Of a stretch of 64,000 nt of DNA, positions 16,200 to 25,170 are shown one piece after another (position 1 is the stretch's first letter; the number at the start of each line of letters is the position of its first letter). Origin of the DNA: Sanguibacter keddieii DSM 10542 (GTDB taxonomy: Bacteria; Actinomycetota; Actinomycetes; Actinomycetales; Cellulomonadaceae); contig NC_013521.1 of NCBI RefSeq assembly GCF_000024925.1, positions 4,154,001 through 4,218,000 on the forward strand, read 5' to 3'. The position numbers were made by a program, and so were the translations under genes. The notes below the pieces were generated by a model. The model was given only the letters and a program-made list of their open reading frames with translations, was not told the origin of the DNA and did no database searches.

Positions 16200-17321
16200 T
16201 CACTGCCGTCGCGCCTCTCGGGCGAGCAGCCACACGAGGTAGCAGCCGCCGACGCTCACGGTGACGACGCCGACGGGGAGCTGGGTCGGTGCGAACACCC
16301 GCTGCGCGGCGAGGTCGCTCACCACCAGCAGGAGTGCACCGAGCACGGCGGAGGGCAGCATCGCGACCGACGGGCTGCGGGTGAGGCGCCGCGCGAGCTG
16401 CGGGGCGGCCAGCGAGATGAAGGCGATGGGCCCGGCGGCCGCGGTGACGAGCGCGGTGAGCGCCACACCCACCACGAGCATGGCGAGCCGGGTCGGCTCG
16501 GTGCGGACGCCGAGGGCCTGGGCGGCGTCGTCACCCATCTCGAGGATCCCCATGCGTCGGCTGAGCACCACGAGGGCGGGCACCAGGACGACCAGGATGA
16601 TGACGACCGGACCCACCTGCGCCCACGAGAGCCCGTTGAGGGAGCCGGCGCCCCAGGTCGCCGCGCTCATGGCCTTCTCGAGGTCGGCCTTGATGATGAG
16701 CCAGGTGTTGACTGAGGCGAGGACGGCGCTGATCGCGATGCCCACGATGATCAGCCGGAACCCTTGCGCCCCGCCGCGGTAGGCGAGGGCGTAGACGAGA
16801 CCGGCGGTCACGAGGCCGCCGACCATCGCGCCGGCGGCGATGTCGTAGTACGAGCCGCCGAGCAGCAGGATGACCACGAGCGCACCGGTGTACGCACCGG
16901 TGTTGAAGCCGATGATGTCGGGGCTGCCGAGCGGGTTGCGGGTCATCGACTGGAAGATCGCACCGCTCGCGCCGAGCGCGGCGCCGAGCAGCAGCGCGAG
17001 GAGCACGCGGGGCAGCCGCCAGTCGACGACGACCATGCGCACCACCGACGTGGTCTCACCGAAGAGGGCCTGCAGGACGTCGGGGACGGCCACCTCGTAG
17101 TCGCCGACGCCGAGGGCGACGAGACCGACGCCGAGCGCGACGACCGTGAGGGAGACGAGCACCACGAGGGTGCGCACGTCGACCCGGCCGGACAGCCGGC
17201 CCCGGGCGAGCCGGAGCGTCCAGGTCGGTCGCCCGCTGCTGACGCGCGAGACCGCACCTGGCGTGGGAGGTGTCTGACCGGGCGTCGGTGTCGCCCCGGC
17301 CTGCTGGAGGTCGGTGCTCAC
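16200..17321 (-). CDS. Iron-siderophore ABC transporter permease (FecCD type), second
   Basis: 373 residues, about nine or ten TM helices after a ~55-residue Pro/Thr-rich cytosolic N-terminus. FecCD features: LPRVLLALLLGAALGASGAIFQSMTRNPLGSPDIIGFNTGA and the coupling-helix region PIAFISLAAPQLARRL. GTG 17321 overlaps the stop of the first permease (GTGA), so translation is coupled and the two should form a heterodimer. The larger open frame continuing upstream to 18782 is only the overlap frame. Confidence 0.92.
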   Translation of the reverse strand: MSTDLQQAGATPTPGQTPPTPGAVSRVSSGRPTWTLRLARGRLSGRVDVRTLVVLVSLTVVALGVGLVALGVGDYEVAVPDVLQALFGETTSVVRMVVVDWRLPRVLLALLLGAALGASGAIFQSMTRNPLGSPDIIGFNTGAYTGALVVILLLGGSYYDIAAGAMVGGLVTAGLVYALAYRGGAQGFRLIIVGIAISAVLASVNTWLIIKADLEKAMSAATWGAGSLNGLSWAQVGPVVIILVVLVPALVVLSRRMGILEMGDDAAQALGVRTEPTRLAMLVVGVALTALVTAAAGPIAFISLAAPQLARRLTRSPSVAMLPSAVLGALLLVVSDLAAQRVFAPTQLPVGVVTVSVGGCYLVWLLAREARRQ

Positions 17322-18442
17322 AGCCCGCTCACCTTCCGTCGTCGGACGAGCCAGATGAGGACGGGCGCCCCGACGAAGGCCGTGACGATGCCCACCTGCA
17401 GCTCGCCGGGTCGCAGCACCACACGCCCGACGACGTCGGAGACGAGCAGCAGCGTCGGTGCCATGACGAGCGTGTACGGCATGATCCAGCGCTGGTCGGG
17501 CCCGACGAACCAGCGGGCGACGTGCGGGACCATGAGCCCGACGAAGCCGATCGGCCCGGCGGCCGCGGTGGCCGCGCCGCACAGCAGCGTGACGCCCACG
17601 ACGACCCACACCCGGGTGCGGACGAGGTTCGCCCCGAGGGAGCTGGCGAGGTCGTCGCCGAGCGCGACCGCGTTGAGCGGCCGGGCGACGAGGAGCGCGA
17701 CGAGCGTCCCGGCGACGATGAACGGGGTGACGGTCGCGACCATCTCCCACGTGCGGTTGCTCAGGGTCCCGGCTCCCCAGAACCGCATCGCGTCGAAGAC
17801 ACGCGGGTTGAGCAGCGTGATGCCCGACGAGATCCCTCCGAGGACCGCGCCGATGGCGATCCCGGCGAGGGTGAGCCGGACCGGGGTGGTCCCCCCGCGG
17901 CCCATCGACCCGATGACGTAGACGACCACCGTCGTGACCACGGCCCCGACGAAGGCGAACCAGATGTACTGCTGGATGCTCACCACGCCGAAGACGGCGA
18001 CACCCACGACGACGGCGAACCCGGCTCCCGCGTTGACCCCGAGGATCCCGGGGTCGGCGAGCGGGTTGCGGGTCAGCGCCTGGATCATCGCGCCCGAGAG
18101 CCCGAGGGCGATGCCGACGAGGAGCCCGAGCACGGTCCGTGGCGCGCGCATGTCGCGCACGATGATGTGGTCGTTCGACCCGTCGGGCGAGAACAGCCCG
18201 CTGAGGACCGTGCCGAAGGGGATGGTCTTGGACCCGACGGCGAGGCTGAGCAGCAGCGCGACGGCGAGCACCCCGACGAGCACGAGCAGCCAGAAGGTCC
18301 GGGTCGCGTTGGTGTGGGCGACACCGGCGGGGGCTGTCGCAGCCTCGGGCAGCTCGCCACCCGCTGCGGTCACCGGACCACCCGGGGGCAGGTGCCCGCC
18401 GGGCGGCTGGGTGCCGGTGTCTCTCGTCGAGGTCGTCGTCAT
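17318..18442 (-). CDS. Iron-siderophore ABC transporter permease (FecCD type), first
   Basis: 374 residues with a ~55-residue Gly/Pro/Ala-rich N-terminus, then the FecCD TM domain. Family motifs are RAPRTVLGLLVGIALGLSGAMIQALTRNPLADPGILGVNAGA and GPIGFVGLMVPHVARWFVG. ATG 18442 is 14 bp after the stop of the siderophore-interacting protein gene, with GGGACAG as ribosome site. It forms the inner-membrane channel with the downstream permease. Confidence 0.92.
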   Translation of the reverse strand: MTTTSTRDTGTQPPGGHLPPGGPVTAAGGELPEAATAPAGVAHTNATRTFWLLVLVGVLAVALLLSLAVGSKTIPFGTVLSGLFSPDGSNDHIIVRDMRAPRTVLGLLVGIALGLSGAMIQALTRNPLADPGILGVNAGAGFAVVVGVAVFGVVSIQQYIWFAFVGAVVTTVVVYVIGSMGRGGTTPVRLTLAGIAIGAVLGGISSGITLLNPRVFDAMRFWGAGTLSNRTWEMVATVTPFIVAGTLVALLVARPLNAVALGDDLASSLGANLVRTRVWVVVGVTLLCGAATAAAGPIGFVGLMVPHVARWFVGPDQRWIMPYTLVMAPTLLLVSDVVGRVVLRPGELQVGIVTAFVGAPVLIWLVRRRKVSGL

Positions 18443-18456
18443 CGTCTGTCCCTGCC

Positions 18457-19332
18457 CTACAGCCCGAGCGTCTCGAGCGTCGCGAAGTACTCGTCTTCGA
18501 TCTCCTCGACCGCACGGCCCTCGTCGTCCCAGAGCCGCATGAGCCACTGCTTGGTCTCGGCGTCGACGGCGTCCCAGCGCTCGGTCCACTCCTCGACCTT
18601 GTCGGTCCAGTAGCCGATGACCTTGTACGCGGAGCCCGGGAGCCCCCGCTCGTGGCGCAGGTGCTTGCGGACGGTGCGCATGACCTTGGCCTCGCCGGCG
18701 AACCACACGTAGCCGACGCCGTCGGGCAGGTCGACGGACCGCAGGATCTCGTCGAGGCGCGACTGGCTGTGCCCGTTGCCACCGTAGACCCAGACGACGT
18801 CGACGTCGGGCCGGCCGAGCTCCTGGTGGTGGGAGGCGTCCGGCACCTCGACGATCACGCGGGTCCGCACGCCGGCGGGAGCCTGGTCGACCAGCCGTCC
18901 GACGGCGGGCAGCCCCGTCGCGTCGGCGAGCAGCAGCTGCCACTCGAGACCCTCGGGTGGGCTGTAGAGCCCGCACGGCGAGTTGAGGCCGACGACGTCG
19001 CCGACCGTGGCGCGCTGCGCCCAGGTCGCCGCGACGCCGCCCTCGTGCACCACGAAGTCGACGGTCAGCGTGCCGGCCGCCGGGTCGACGGCGCGCACGG
19101 TGTAGGTGCGCATCGGCGACGGCGTGACGCCCTCGGGGTAGTCCCAGCTGTTCTCGGTGGCGAAGGGCAGCACGGGCTCGCGCTCGCCCGGCTCGGGGAG
19201 GAACACCCGGAGGTACTCGTCCCCGACACCGGTCGACACGAAGTCGGCGACGTCCTCGCCGCCGAGCACGATGCGGATCATCCCGGCGGTGACCCGCTCG
19301 GTCCGGACGACCTCGGCACGGAAGATCTTCAC
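18457..19332 (-). CDS. Siderophore-interacting protein (FAD-dependent ferric-siderophore reductase)
   Basis: 291 residues. The FAD-binding domain has MRTYTVR (the R-x-Y-[ST] flavin motif) and GLNSPCGLYSPP. The SIP C-terminal domain contains LLLADATGLPAV and GYVWFAGEAKVMRTVRKHL. Family members reduce Fe3+-siderophore in the cytosol with NAD(P)H or ferredoxin to release iron. GTG 19332 overlaps the stop of the binding-protein gene (GTGA). Its place between the binding protein and the permeases fits import followed by reductive release. Confidence 0.93.
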   Translation of the reverse strand: MKIFRAEVVRTERVTAGMIRIVLGGEDVADFVSTGVGDEYLRVFLPEPGEREPVLPFATENSWDYPEGVTPSPMRTYTVRAVDPAAGTLTVDFVVHEGGVAATWAQRATVGDVVGLNSPCGLYSPPEGLEWQLLLADATGLPAVGRLVDQAPAGVRTRVIVEVPDASHHQELGRPDVDVVWVYGGNGHSQSRLDEILRSVDLPDGVGYVWFAGEAKVMRTVRKHLRHERGLPGSAYKVIGYWTDKVEEWTERWDAVDAETKQWLMRLWDDEGRAVEEIEDEYFATLETLGL

Positions 19333-20351
19333 GGCAGCAGCGCCTTCTCGACCTCTTCGAGGAAGGCGTACTGGCCGGACGGCGAGCCGTAGATCATCTC
19401 GAGGTCGCTCGTGAAGATCTGACCCTCCGTGACGAAGGGCAGCTGCTGCCAGACGGCGTTGCCGGCGAGCGCCTCGAAGGAGTCGGCGAAGCTGCCGTCG
19501 GTCTCGGGCGGCATGGACGTGAAGACGGCGTCGATCCCCTCGAGCTGGCCGACCTCCTCGAAGCTGAGGTAGGCACCCTCGCCGTCGGAGAGCGGCGTGA
19601 TGTCGAGGCCGAGGTCGTCGAAGACGAGGCAGGGCGTGCCGTAGCAGGACACGGTGACCTGGTCGTCGTTGACGCCGACCGAGCCGACCACGGGGTCGAG
19701 CCCTGCCGCGTCGAGGCGGGCCCGGATGTCGTCGACCTTGGCCTGGTACTTCTCAGTCCAGGCGTCGTGCTCGGCGGTGCGGCCGAGGGCCTCGGCGAGG
19801 GCCTCGAACTTCACGCGCCAGTCGCTGCCGTCGAACCCGTTGAAGGAGTACGTGGGGGCGATCTCGGAGAGCTTCTCGCCGATGCTCTCGTCGTAGCCGA
19901 GGCCGTTGACCACGAGGTCCGGCTGCGCGGCGAGGATCGACTCGTAGCTGAACTCCGGGAAGTTCGTGAACGGCGTGATCCCCTCGAGGGCCTCCTGGTC
20001 GAAGAACGACGGGAAGGTCGAGTAGCCGTTGTCGCGGATCGGCTGGCTCTGGGCCAGCGGGACGCCGAGCGTGATGAGCATGTCGAGGTCGGTCGTGTAC
20101 ATGCCGAGGGCGGCCTGCGGGTCGGTCGGCAGGGTGACCTCGCCGAACTCGCTGTCGACGGTGCGCGTCGCGCTGCCGGTCGCGGCGGACGTGCCGTCGG
20201 CGCTGGTCGCGGCGTCGCTCGTGGTCGAGCAGGCGGTGAGCAGCATCGCGGCGACGCCAGCAGCGGCGAGCGCGACGGAGGTGCGCGGCGCAGCAGACGG
20301 CAGGGCGCGTGACTGGGCGCGTGTCAGGGCAGGCGGCATGACTCGTGACAT
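19329..20351 (-). CDS. Iron-siderophore ABC transporter, substrate-binding lipoprotein
   Basis: 340 residues. It has a signal peptide with lipobox LLTAC (residues 37-41), so Cys41 is lipid-anchored outside the membrane. The rest matches the class III siderophore-binding fold: GEVTLPTDPQAALGMYTTDLDMLITLG, YESILAAQPDLVVNGLGYDE and the final LEEVEKALLP. ATG 20351 has AAGGA five bases upstream. It is the first gene of the operon, and an IdeR-type iron box lies 72 bp upstream, so iron should repress it. Confidence 0.93.
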   Translation of the reverse strand: MSRVMPPALTRAQSRALPSAAPRTSVALAAAGVAAMLLTACSTTSDAATSADGTSAATGSATRTVDSEFGEVTLPTDPQAALGMYTTDLDMLITLGVPLAQSQPIRDNGYSTFPSFFDQEALEGITPFTNFPEFSYESILAAQPDLVVNGLGYDESIGEKLSEIAPTYSFNGFDGSDWRVKFEALAEALGRTAEHDAWTEKYQAKVDDIRARLDAAGLDPVVGSVGVNDDQVTVSCYGTPCLVFDDLGLDITPLSDGEGAYLSFEEVGQLEGIDAVFTSMPPETDGSFADSFEALAGNAVWQQLPFVTEGQIFTSDLEMIYGSPSGQYAFLEEVEKALLP

Positions 20352-20422
20352 GAGGGTCCTTCGGTCGAGGCGGTAGGCCTGGTGCGTCGGGATCCGCGGC
20401 CAGGGGCCGGCGTCCGCGCTAC

Positions 20423-20441
20423 TTAGGCTTACCTACCCTAA
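20423..20441 (-). promoter_or_regulatory. DtxR/IdeR-type iron box upstream of the siderophore uptake operon
   Basis: TTAGGCTTACCTACCCTAA matches the known 19-bp DtxR/IdeR consensus TTAGGTTAGGCTAACCTAA at 14 positions. It sits in an AT-rich island and predicts repression of the binding-protein operon by Fe2+-loaded regulator. Confidence 0.8.
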
Positions 20442-20478
20442 CTTTAGCCTCAGGGCCGGAGAAGGTGTCCAGTACGTC

Positions 20479-21360
20479 TCACAGGCCAGACGGTGTCGCA
20501 GACCGGCCTGCGCTCGTCGCCGGCCCGCCCGAGGCCCGGCCGTCCGCGCCTGGCGCCCCGCCGTCCAGGGCGCGAGCAGCACCGTGCGCCGCAGCAGCGC
20601 CGTACCACCCGGGCGTGTGCCCGAGGACCCTGCGGAAGGACTGCACGAAGGCGCTCGGCGTCGAGTAGCCGACACGGCGGCTCACGGTCCCGACGGAGAG
20701 CCCGGAGGCCAGGAGGCCGACCGCGAGCCGTACCCGCGCGTGCACCCGCCACTGGGCGAAGGTCATCCCGGTCTCCCGGTGGAACAGGCGGGAGAGGTTG
20801 CGGACGCTCACCGACACCTCGGTGCCCCAGTCGTCGAGGGAGCGACGGTCGCCGGGATCGTCGAGCAGCGCCCTCGCGATGCTCGCGAGCCGTGCGTCCG
20901 TGGGCATCGGCAGCACCATGGGCGACATGTCGACGGCCTCGAGGAGCGCGACCGCGAGCGCCGCAGAGGCGTCTCGGACCTCGGCGCGCATGGGCTCGGC
21001 CGCCATGTGGACGAGGAGCTCGCGGAGCAGCGGTGTGACGGTGACGGCGGTGGTGCGGCCGGTGAACTCGGGTCGGACGTCGGCGTCGACGTAGGTGCAC
21101 CAGAACCCGGTGCCTCCCGCGCACTGGACGGCGTGGGCGACACCGGCGGGGATCCACAGGCCGAGGACGGCCGGGACCATGAAGTAGCCGTCGGCGGTCT
21201 CGACGGTCAGGACCCCCTCGGCGCCCCAGAGGAGCTCGTGGACGTCGTGGCTGTGGGAGTCCCAGCGGTCGGGGCCGCTGGGCGGGAAGTGACGCGAGCT
21301 CACCGAGCGCACCCGTGGGGCTGGCGGGTCCAGAGCCGCCGGCTGGCCGATCATCGACAT
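20479..21360 (-). CDS. AraC family regulator of the siderophore locus
   Basis: 293 residues. The cupin domain has SHSHDVHELLWGAEGVLTVET and LWIPAGVAHAV. The C-terminal double HTH contains VSVRNLSRLFHRETGMTFAQW and TVSRRVGYSTPSAFVQSFRRVLGHTPGWY. The last ~35 residues are low-complexity Gly/Ala. I chose ATG 21360: TACCGT lies 8 nt upstream, and an upstream in-frame ATG at 21417 would include the iron box. Relatives activate siderophore uptake or synthesis when they bind ferric siderophore, so it may be the positive regulator of the flanking genes (inference). Confidence 0.88.
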   Translation of the reverse strand: MSMIGQPAALDPPAPRVRSVSSRHFPPSGPDRWDSHSHDVHELLWGAEGVLTVETADGYFMVPAVLGLWIPAGVAHAVQCAGGTGFWCTYVDADVRPEFTGRTTAVTVTPLLRELLVHMAAEPMRAEVRDASAALAVALLEAVDMSPMVLPMPTDARLASIARALLDDPGDRRSLDDWGTEVSVSVRNLSRLFHRETGMTFAQWRVHARVRLAVGLLASGLSVGTVSRRVGYSTPSAFVQSFRRVLGHTPGWYGAAAAHGAARALDGGAPGADGRASGGPATSAGRSATPSGL

Positions 21361-21379
21361 AGGTCGGCACGGTATCCCA

Positions 21380-21410
21380 TTGAGGCCATGATGAGGTAAG
21401 CCTAAGGTAA
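21380..21410 (+). promoter_or_regulatory. Leaderless promoter with overlapping iron box for the ABC exporter pair
   Basis: -35 TTGAGG (21380-21385), a 17-nt spacer and -10 TAAGGT (21403-21408) lead to ATG 21416 after 7 nt. The sequence 21392-21410, TGAGGTAAGCCTAAGGTAA, matches the 19-bp IdeR consensus at 14 positions and covers the -10, so iron-loaded IdeR should block polymerase directly. It also lies upstream of the divergent AraC gene. Confidence 0.8.
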
Positions 21411-21415
21411 CTCGC

Positions 21416-23290
21416 ATGCCTCCCCGTCGCGTGGACCCGTCGCGCCCGCAGAGATCCCCCGTACCCGACGCCTCGGGATGGTCCGCCGCCCGGCTCGTCC
21501 GCTACTCGCTCCTCGGGGCACGCCGAGGCCGGCTTCTGGGGGTCGGGAGCGTCGGCCTCATGCTGCACCAGGTGAGCGAGGCCCTCGTCCCGGTGGTCGT
21601 CGGCGCCGTGGTCGACCAGGCGATCGTCCCGCGGGACGGCGGTGCGCTGGTCCGCTGGCTCGGTCTGCTCGTCGTCGTGTTCACCGTCCTGACCCTCGCC
21701 TGGCGCACCGGGATGCTCGCGACCATGCGCGTGTACGCCTACGGGCAGCACGACCTGCGCGACCTCGTCGTCCACCGGACCCTGGACCCGCGCGGCGCCG
21801 TCGCGCCCCGCGCCCCGGGCGAGGTGCTGAGCATCGCGACCTCGGACACCTCTCGGGTGGCGGGGACCGCGTGGATGGTCGCCGAGTGCCTCGGCGCCGT
21901 CGCCGCGGTGGTCACCGTGGCCGTGTCGCTGCTGCTGGTGTCGGTGCCCCTCGGCCTCGCCGTGCTGGTGGCGACACCGCTCGTCCTCGTGGTGATGCAC
22001 CGGCTGTCCGTCCCGCTCGAGAGCCGCAGCGCCCGCGAGCAGGAGGCCGCCGCGCGCGCCGGGACCCTCGCGACCGACTCGATGACAGGGCTGCGGGTCC
22101 TCAAGGGACTCGGCGCCGAGGACGCCGCGGTCGCCCGCTACCGCGCGGCGAGCAGGGGCTCGCTCACCGCCGCGCTGCGCGCTGCCCGCGCCAAGGCCGC
22201 CTACACGTCGCTCAGCGCCGCGCTCTCCTCGGTGTTCCTCGCCGGGATCGCCCTCGCTGCCGGGTGGATGGCGCTGCGCGGTTCGATCACCACGGGCGAG
22301 CTCGTCATGGTGGTGGGGCTCGCCCAGCTCGTCCAGAACCCCATGTCCGCCCTCGGGTTCCTCGGGGTCGACCTCGCGCAGCGGCGCGCGTCCGCCCAGC
22401 GGCTGCGCGCCCTCCTGGCCGACCCGCACCTGCTGCTCGACGGCGGCGACGGCACGCCTGCCTCCCCAGACGGCGCGCCGGGACCGGCGGAGGTCCTGAT
22501 CAGCGTCCGCGGGACCCGGACGGTGGCGCGCGCAGCCGTGCCGAGCACCGAGGGCACCGCAGACGACAACGCCGTGGACTCCGGAGACACCGTGGACTCT
22601 GCCGAGGTCCCGCTCCGGCCCGGCGACGTCGTCGGCGTGGTCGCGCACGACCACGCCTCCGCGCAGCACCTGGTCGACGCGCTGGGGCTGCGCGCCGTGC
22701 CGGTCGCCGGGCTGGCGTCCGTCCGCGGCACCGACCTCGCCGACGCGGACCCGTCGACCGTCCGCACGACGGTCTTCGCCGCCGAGCACGACGCGGCCGT
22801 CCTCGCCGGCACGGTCCGGGACGTCGTCCGGTCGACCGGGTCGGACGCCGCCGCGACCGGCACCGGCGCTGCCGGCACAGGCTCAGCCTCTGGGGCGACC
22901 AGCCTCGACGAGCGTGTCGTGGCCACCTCCGGCCTCGCCGAGGTGCTCACCCACCTGCCCACCGGGCTGGACAGCCCTGTCAGCCCGCGCGGCCACAACC
23001 TCTCGGGCGGGCAGCGTCAGCGCCTGGTGCTGGCGCGCGCGCTGCACCGGCCCGAGCCGGTCCTCGTGCTGCACGACCCGACGACGGCGGTCGACTCGGT
23101 CACCGAGGCGGCGATCGCCGCCGGCCTGCGGGACTTCCCCGACAAGGCGGTGCTGGTCGTCACCACCAGCCCGGCGCTGCTCGCCGCCTGCGACACCGTC
23201 GTGCACCTGGGGCCGGTCGCGCCCCCGGACGCTGCCGACGACGCCGCCCCCCGACCCGACCGCAGCACCGACCTCGAGGTGGTCGCATGA
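21416..23290 (+). CDS. ABC exporter half-transporter with degenerate nucleotide-binding site (siderophore locus)
   Basis: 624 residues. A type IV exporter TM domain (residues ~30-310, six helices) is followed by an ATPase domain in which Walker A is gone (PGDVVGVVAHDHASAQ at ~401-416, no GKS/T). Walker B is altered (VLVLHDPTTAVD, with His for the Asp and Asp for the catalytic Glu) and the H-loop is TTSP. The signature LSGGQRQR (~528) is intact. This is not decay: the frame is open and the partner gene, overlapping by ATGA, has the opposite pattern. Together they should make one working ATP site. Iron control and the neighbours suggest siderophore export or IrtAB-like import. Confidence 0.88.
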   Translation: MPPRRVDPSRPQRSPVPDASGWSAARLVRYSLLGARRGRLLGVGSVGLMLHQVSEALVPVVVGAVVDQAIVPRDGGALVRWLGLLVVVFTVLTLAWRTGMLATMRVYAYGQHDLRDLVVHRTLDPRGAVAPRAPGEVLSIATSDTSRVAGTAWMVAECLGAVAAVVTVAVSLLLVSVPLGLAVLVATPLVLVVMHRLSVPLESRSAREQEAAARAGTLATDSMTGLRVLKGLGAEDAAVARYRAASRGSLTAALRAARAKAAYTSLSAALSSVFLAGIALAAGWMALRGSITTGELVMVVGLAQLVQNPMSALGFLGVDLAQRRASAQRLRALLADPHLLLDGGDGTPASPDGAPGPAEVLISVRGTRTVARAAVPSTEGTADDNAVDSGDTVDSAEVPLRPGDVVGVVAHDHASAQHLVDALGLRAVPVAGLASVRGTDLADADPSTVRTTVFAAEHDAAVLAGTVRDVVRSTGSDAAATGTGAAGTGSASGATSLDERVVATSGLAEVLTHLPTGLDSPVSPRGHNLSGGQRQRLVLARALHRPEPVLVLHDPTTAVDSVTEAAIAAGLRDFPDKAVLVVTTSPALLAACDTVVHLGPVAPPDAADDAAPRPDRSTDLEVVA

Positions 23291-25167
23291 GCACCGGGAC
23301 CGCACCAGGACCGACCAGCGCCGCGCCGCACCCCGCCGTACCCCAGTCCGCCGCCACCCACTCCCCGCTGCCGGTCGCGACGACCCGGCAGACCCGGCGG
23401 GCCATGTGGCAGCTGCTGCGCGTCCGTCGGGCCCGGCTCGCAGCGACCTCTGCCGTGCTGCTGCTCGCCGCCGTGTGCGGGCTGGCGACCCCCGCGCTGC
23501 TGGGGGTGCTCGTGGACCACGTCGTCGAGGGCGAGCCCACGTCCTCGCTGGTGACGGTCGCTGTCGGCCTGCTGCTCGCGGGCCTCGCGGCGGCCGGCCT
23601 GGGCATGGTCGGTCGCGTGATGCTCGCGACGCTCTGCGAGGGTGCGCTCGCGGACCTGCGCGAGGACGTGCTCGGTGCTGCGGTGGCCCTGCCCGTCGCC
23701 CGGGTCGACGCGGCCGGGACGGGGGACGTCGTCTCCCGTGTCTCGGGCGACGTCGAGGCGGTGAGCGAGGCCATCACCGGCGTGCTCCCGGCCTTCACGT
23801 CCGCGGCCCTCACCATCGCCCTGACCCTCGTCGGCCTCGGGGCCCTCGACTGGCGGTTCGCGGTGGCAGCCGTGGTCGCCGCGCCGCTCCAGGCCTTCGC
23901 GCTGCGCTGGTTCCTGGCCCGTTCGGGCCCCGTGTACCGCGAGGTGCGCGTGGCGGAGGCCGAGCGCACCGAGCAGGTCATCGAGACCGTGTCGGCCCGC
24001 CGCACCGTCGTCTCCCTCGGCCTGGGCGCCCGGCACGAGCAGCTGGTCGCCGACCGGTCGCGCCGCGCCATCGGGCTCTCGGTCCACGCGACCCGGCTGC
24101 TCACCCGGTTCTACAACCAGCTCAACGCCGCCGAGCTCGTCGGCCTCGCCTCCGTCCTCACGGTCGGGTACTGGCTCGTGGGCGAGGGCACGGCCACCGT
24201 CGGGGCCGCGACCGCGGCAGCGCTGTTCTTCTACCGGCTGTTCGACCCCATCGGCACGGTGCTCGGGCAGGTGGACGAGCTCCAGAAGGCCGGGGCAGGC
24301 CTCGCCCGGCTCTTCGGGCTGACGCTCCTGACGTCGTCGTCGGAGGAGGAGCCGGCCTCAGGGCGGGCATCAGCGCGGGCGACGTCGGAGCCGTCGTCGC
24401 CGGAGCCGTCGTCGTCCGAGCCGTCGTCGTCCGAGCCGTCGTCTCCACCCGCCCCGGGCTCACCGCTCGTGGTGATCGACGACGTGAGCTTCGACTACGG
24501 CGAGCGTCGCGTGCTCGACTCGGTGTCGCTGACCGTGCGAGCGGGCGAGCACGTCGCGCTCGTCGGGGCCTCCGGGGCCGGCAAGACCACCCTCGCCTCG
24601 ATCGTGCTCGGCATCCACCCTCCGGCGGCCGGCAGCCTGACGGTCGCGGGGCAGTGGCCTCCGCCGCCGCGGACCACGGTGCTGGTGAGCCAGCAGGTGC
24701 ACGTCTTCTCCGGGACCCTCGCCGAGGACCTCCGGCTCGCCGCGCCGGAGGCCACGGACGACGAGCTGCTCGCCGCGCTCGCCCGCGTCGGGGCCTCGTG
24801 GGCGCCGGCACTCGGCCTGGAGACGGCGGTCGGGGCCGGCGGTCACGAGCTCAGCGCCGACCAGGCGCAGCAGCTCGCGCTGGCCCGTCTCGTCCTGACC
24901 GACCCACCCCTCGCAGTCCTCGACGAGGCCACGGCCGAGGCGGGGTCCGGGTCGGCCGCGTCGCTCGACACGGCTGCCCGTGCCGCGCTCGAGGGCCGGA
25001 CTGCGATCGTCATCGCGCACCGGCTCAGCCAGGCGGCCGACGCGGACCGCGTCGTGGTGCTCGACGCCGGGCGGGTCGTGGAGTCCGGGAGCCACCAGGA
25101 CCTCGTCGAGGCGGGTGGCACCTACGCGCGTCTCTGGGAGGCGTGGGTGGCGGGTCACCGGCGGTGA
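23287..25167 (+). CDS. ABC exporter half-transporter with intact Walker motifs (siderophore locus)
   Basis: 626 residues. Six TM helices (residues ~40-320) are followed by an ATPase domain with Walker A GASGAGKTT (~426), Walker B LAVLDEAT and H-loop IAHRLS. The signature is degenerate, LSADQAQQ instead of LSGGQ. It therefore supplies the ATP-binding half of the single good site while its partner supplies LSGGQ. The linker between domains holds a low-complexity EPSSS repeat coded by four 15-bp units. ATG 23287 overlaps the upstream stop, so a heterodimer is expected. Confidence 0.88.
   Translation: MSTGTAPGPTSAAPHPAVPQSAATHSPLPVATTRQTRRAMWQLLRVRRARLAATSAVLLLAAVCGLATPALLGVLVDHVVEGEPTSSLVTVAVGLLLAGLAAAGLGMVGRVMLATLCEGALADLREDVLGAAVALPVARVDAAGTGDVVSRVSGDVEAVSEAITGVLPAFTSAALTIALTLVGLGALDWRFAVAAVVAAPLQAFALRWFLARSGPVYREVRVAEAERTEQVIETVSARRTVVSLGLGARHEQLVADRSRRAIGLSVHATRLLTRFYNQLNAAELVGLASVLTVGYWLVGEGTATVGAATAAALFFYRLFDPIGTVLGQVDELQKAGAGLARLFGLTLLTSSSEEEPASGRASARATSEPSSPEPSSSEPSSSEPSSPPAPGSPLVVIDDVSFDYGERRVLDSVSLTVRAGEHVALVGASGAGKTTLASIVLGIHPPAAGSLTVAGQWPPPPRTTVLVSQQVHVFSGTLAEDLRLAAPEATDDELLAALARVGASWAPALGLETAVGAGGHELSADQAQQLALARLVLTDPPLAVLDEATAEAGSGSAASLDTAARAALEGRTAIVIAHRLSQAADADRVVVLDAGRVVESGSHQDLVEAGGTYARLWEAWVAGHRR
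24388..24447 (+). repeat. Four 15-bp tandem repeats in the ABC exporter linker
   Basis: Units begin GAGCCGTCGTC at 24388, 24403, 24418 and 24433, and encode E-P-S-S-x between the TM and ATPase domains. The unit length is a multiple of three, so copy changes would alter linker length but not frame. Confidence 0.85.
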
Positions 25168-25170
25168 ATT

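Noticed and set aside
21416-23290. Pseudogene call for the ABC half-transporter lacking Walker A
   Set aside because: The frame is full length, LSGGQRQR is intact, the gene is coupled to a partner with the reciprocal defects, and an iron box controls it. Degeneration looks functional.
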